DNA from: Candidatus Nitrosopumilus sp.
GTDB lineage: Archaea > Thermoproteota > Nitrososphaeria > Nitrososphaerales > Nitrosopumilaceae
DNA length: 5,665 nucleotides
Assembly: GCA_018674605.1 (NCBI GenBank)
Contig: JABGZU010000149.1
Coordinates: 1-5,665 of the forward strand
Reading direction: 5' to 3'
Position numbers and translations under genes: made by a program. Shown here in pieces: positions 5,414-5,665 of the stretch (position 1 is its first letter; the number at the start of each line of letters is the position of its first letter). The notes below the pieces were generated by a model. That model was not told where the DNA came from, searched no databases, and saw only the letters and a list, made by a program, of their open reading frames with translations.

Positions 5414-5475
5414 AATATTGAATTTATGATAATATTGAATTATTCAAGTAAAATATCAAATTATTCAAGTAAAAT
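5414..5475. repeat. AT-rich direct repeats (two families)
   Basis: AATATTGAATT occurs at 5414-5424 and 5431-5441 (17 bp apart), and AATTATTCAAGTAAAAT occurs at 5438-5454 and 5459-5475 (21 bp apart). The stretch is almost free of G and C and leads directly into the 20-bp array. Confidence 0.7.
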
Positions 5476-5480
5476 CAAAA

Positions 5481-5572
5481 TCGTGTAAATAGAATTCGTT
5501 TTGTGCAAATAAACCAAAATTTGTGCAAATAGAGTCATTTTTGTGCAAATAGATGTGCATTTGTGCAAATAG
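5481..5572. repeat. Five-copy array of a 12-bp imperfect dyad with exact 20-bp period
   Basis: Copies start at 5481 (TCGTGTAAATAG, degenerate), 5501 (TTGTGCAAATAA), 5521, 5541 and 5561 (all three TTGTGCAAATAG). The 8-bp spacers between them differ. With the preceding T, the last four copies contain the dyad TTTG-TG-CAAA. A sixth weak match, GTAAATA, begins at 5584. The constant 20-bp step is close to two helical turns, so the sites face the same side of the DNA. This suggests cooperative binding by a dimeric protein, next to the zinc-ribbon gene that starts near 5615. Confidence 0.9.
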
Positions 5573-5585
5573 AATTACAAAAAGT

Positions 5586-5603
5586 AAATACGCATGCGTA
5601 TTT
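5586..5603. promoter_or_regulatory. Perfect 18-bp palindrome before the zinc-ribbon gene
   Basis: AAATACGCATGCGTATTT is a perfect palindrome whose CGCATGCG core stands out in AT-rich DNA. It ends 11 bp before ATG 5615 and covers the place where TATA box and transcription start of a leaderless mRNA would lie. An operator for repression, possibly autoregulation, is the simplest reading. Confidence 0.65.
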
Positions 5604-5614
5604 TAAGTGAAATA

Positions 5615-5665
5615 ATGCTAAAAACTCGAGCTAGATGCCCATGTTGTGGCACACGTTTGAACGAA
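5615..5665 (+). CDS. Zinc-ribbon protein, N-terminal fragment
   Basis: Only the first 17 codons are in the window, reading MLKTRARCPCCGTRLNE. C8-x2-C11, within CPCCG, is a typical first knuckle of a zinc ribbon. The frame is also open to an earlier ATG at 5594, which would add MRILSEI, but that ATG lies in the middle of the 18-bp palindrome; 5615 is preferred because GTAAATA at 5584-5590 is then at TATA distance. The rest of the protein, and so its family, is out of view. The array of repeats and the palindrome directly upstream suggest a tightly controlled or self-regulating gene, perhaps a transcription or replication factor. This is inference only. Confidence 0.6.
   Translation, partial: MLKTRARCPCCGTRLNE

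Larger units (their letters stand above)
5145..5437. other. Intergenic region without a convincing gene
   Basis: No frame here has coding character; the longest noticed is a 23-codon plus-strand frame at 5172-5243. The region holds a plus-strand hairpin with a T7 run (5186-5210) and inverted repeats ACTCTA-N9-TAGAGT (5261-5281) and TGAGATA-N10-TATCTCA (5337-5360). No tRNA or known RNA was recognised. From about 5401 it passes into very AT-rich DNA. Confidence 0.6.

Noticed and set aside
5481..5580. CRISPR array
   Set aside because: The conserved unit is only 10-12 bp and the variable part 8 bp, far below CRISPR repeat and spacer lengths, and no cas gene is in view.
5648..5665. tRNA T-arm-like sequence (GTTTGAAC)
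   Set aside because: No acceptor or anticodon arms fit around it, and it lies within the zinc-ribbon reading frame.

Overview
The window looks like a piece of a mesophilic ammonia-oxidising archaeon of the Nitrososphaerota (Thaumarchaeota), probably a Nitrosopumilus-like lineage. This is an inference from several signs: strongly AT-rich DNA, almost no Shine-Dalgarno sites, TATA-like boxes about 23-32 nt upstream of start codons (as for leaderless or nearly leaderless archaeal mRNAs), oligo-T terminators, and the protein set (SCP2-type thiolase with a DUF35 partner, stand-alone topoisomerase-type zinc fingers, a winged-helix/ATP-cone protein). No base composition or database search was run.

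Left part (1-2632, all minus strand): the N-terminal 251 codons of a winged-helix plus ATP-cone protein, perhaps the front of an anaerobic-type ribonucleotide reductase; a 53-residue two-CxxC zinc ribbon; and a tight two-gene unit of an SCP2-type thiolase followed after 1 nt by a zinc-ribbon/OB-fold DUF35 protein. Such pairs catalyse acetoacetyl-CoA thiolysis or synthesis in archaea, so a role in the 3-hydroxypropionate/4-hydroxybutyrate carbon cycle or in isoprenoid supply is plausible.

Middle part (2633-4106): a compact divergent promoter region separates the thiolase from a plus-strand protein with two topoisomerase I-type C4 zinc fingers. The end of that gene overlaps by 20 bp the end of a convergent nitrilase-superfamily amidase. 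Upstream of the amidase, a 171-bp gap holds an operator-like inverted repeat and a plus-strand segment that can form a pseudoknot or terminator-like hairpin ending in seven T.

Right part (4107-5665): a 58-residue 4-oxalocrotonate-tautomerase-like protein and an intact rhomboid serine protease, both minus strand, then about 500 bp without a convincing gene. This gap is the most unusual part of the window. It contains several inverted repeats, a very AT-rich stretch with short direct repeats, five copies of a 10-12 bp imperfect dyad spaced exactly 20 bp apart, and a perfect 18-bp palindrome. The palindrome lies directly before the start of a zinc-ribbon gene that runs off the right edge. The layout resembles a cooperative operator or an iteron-type replication or partition site.
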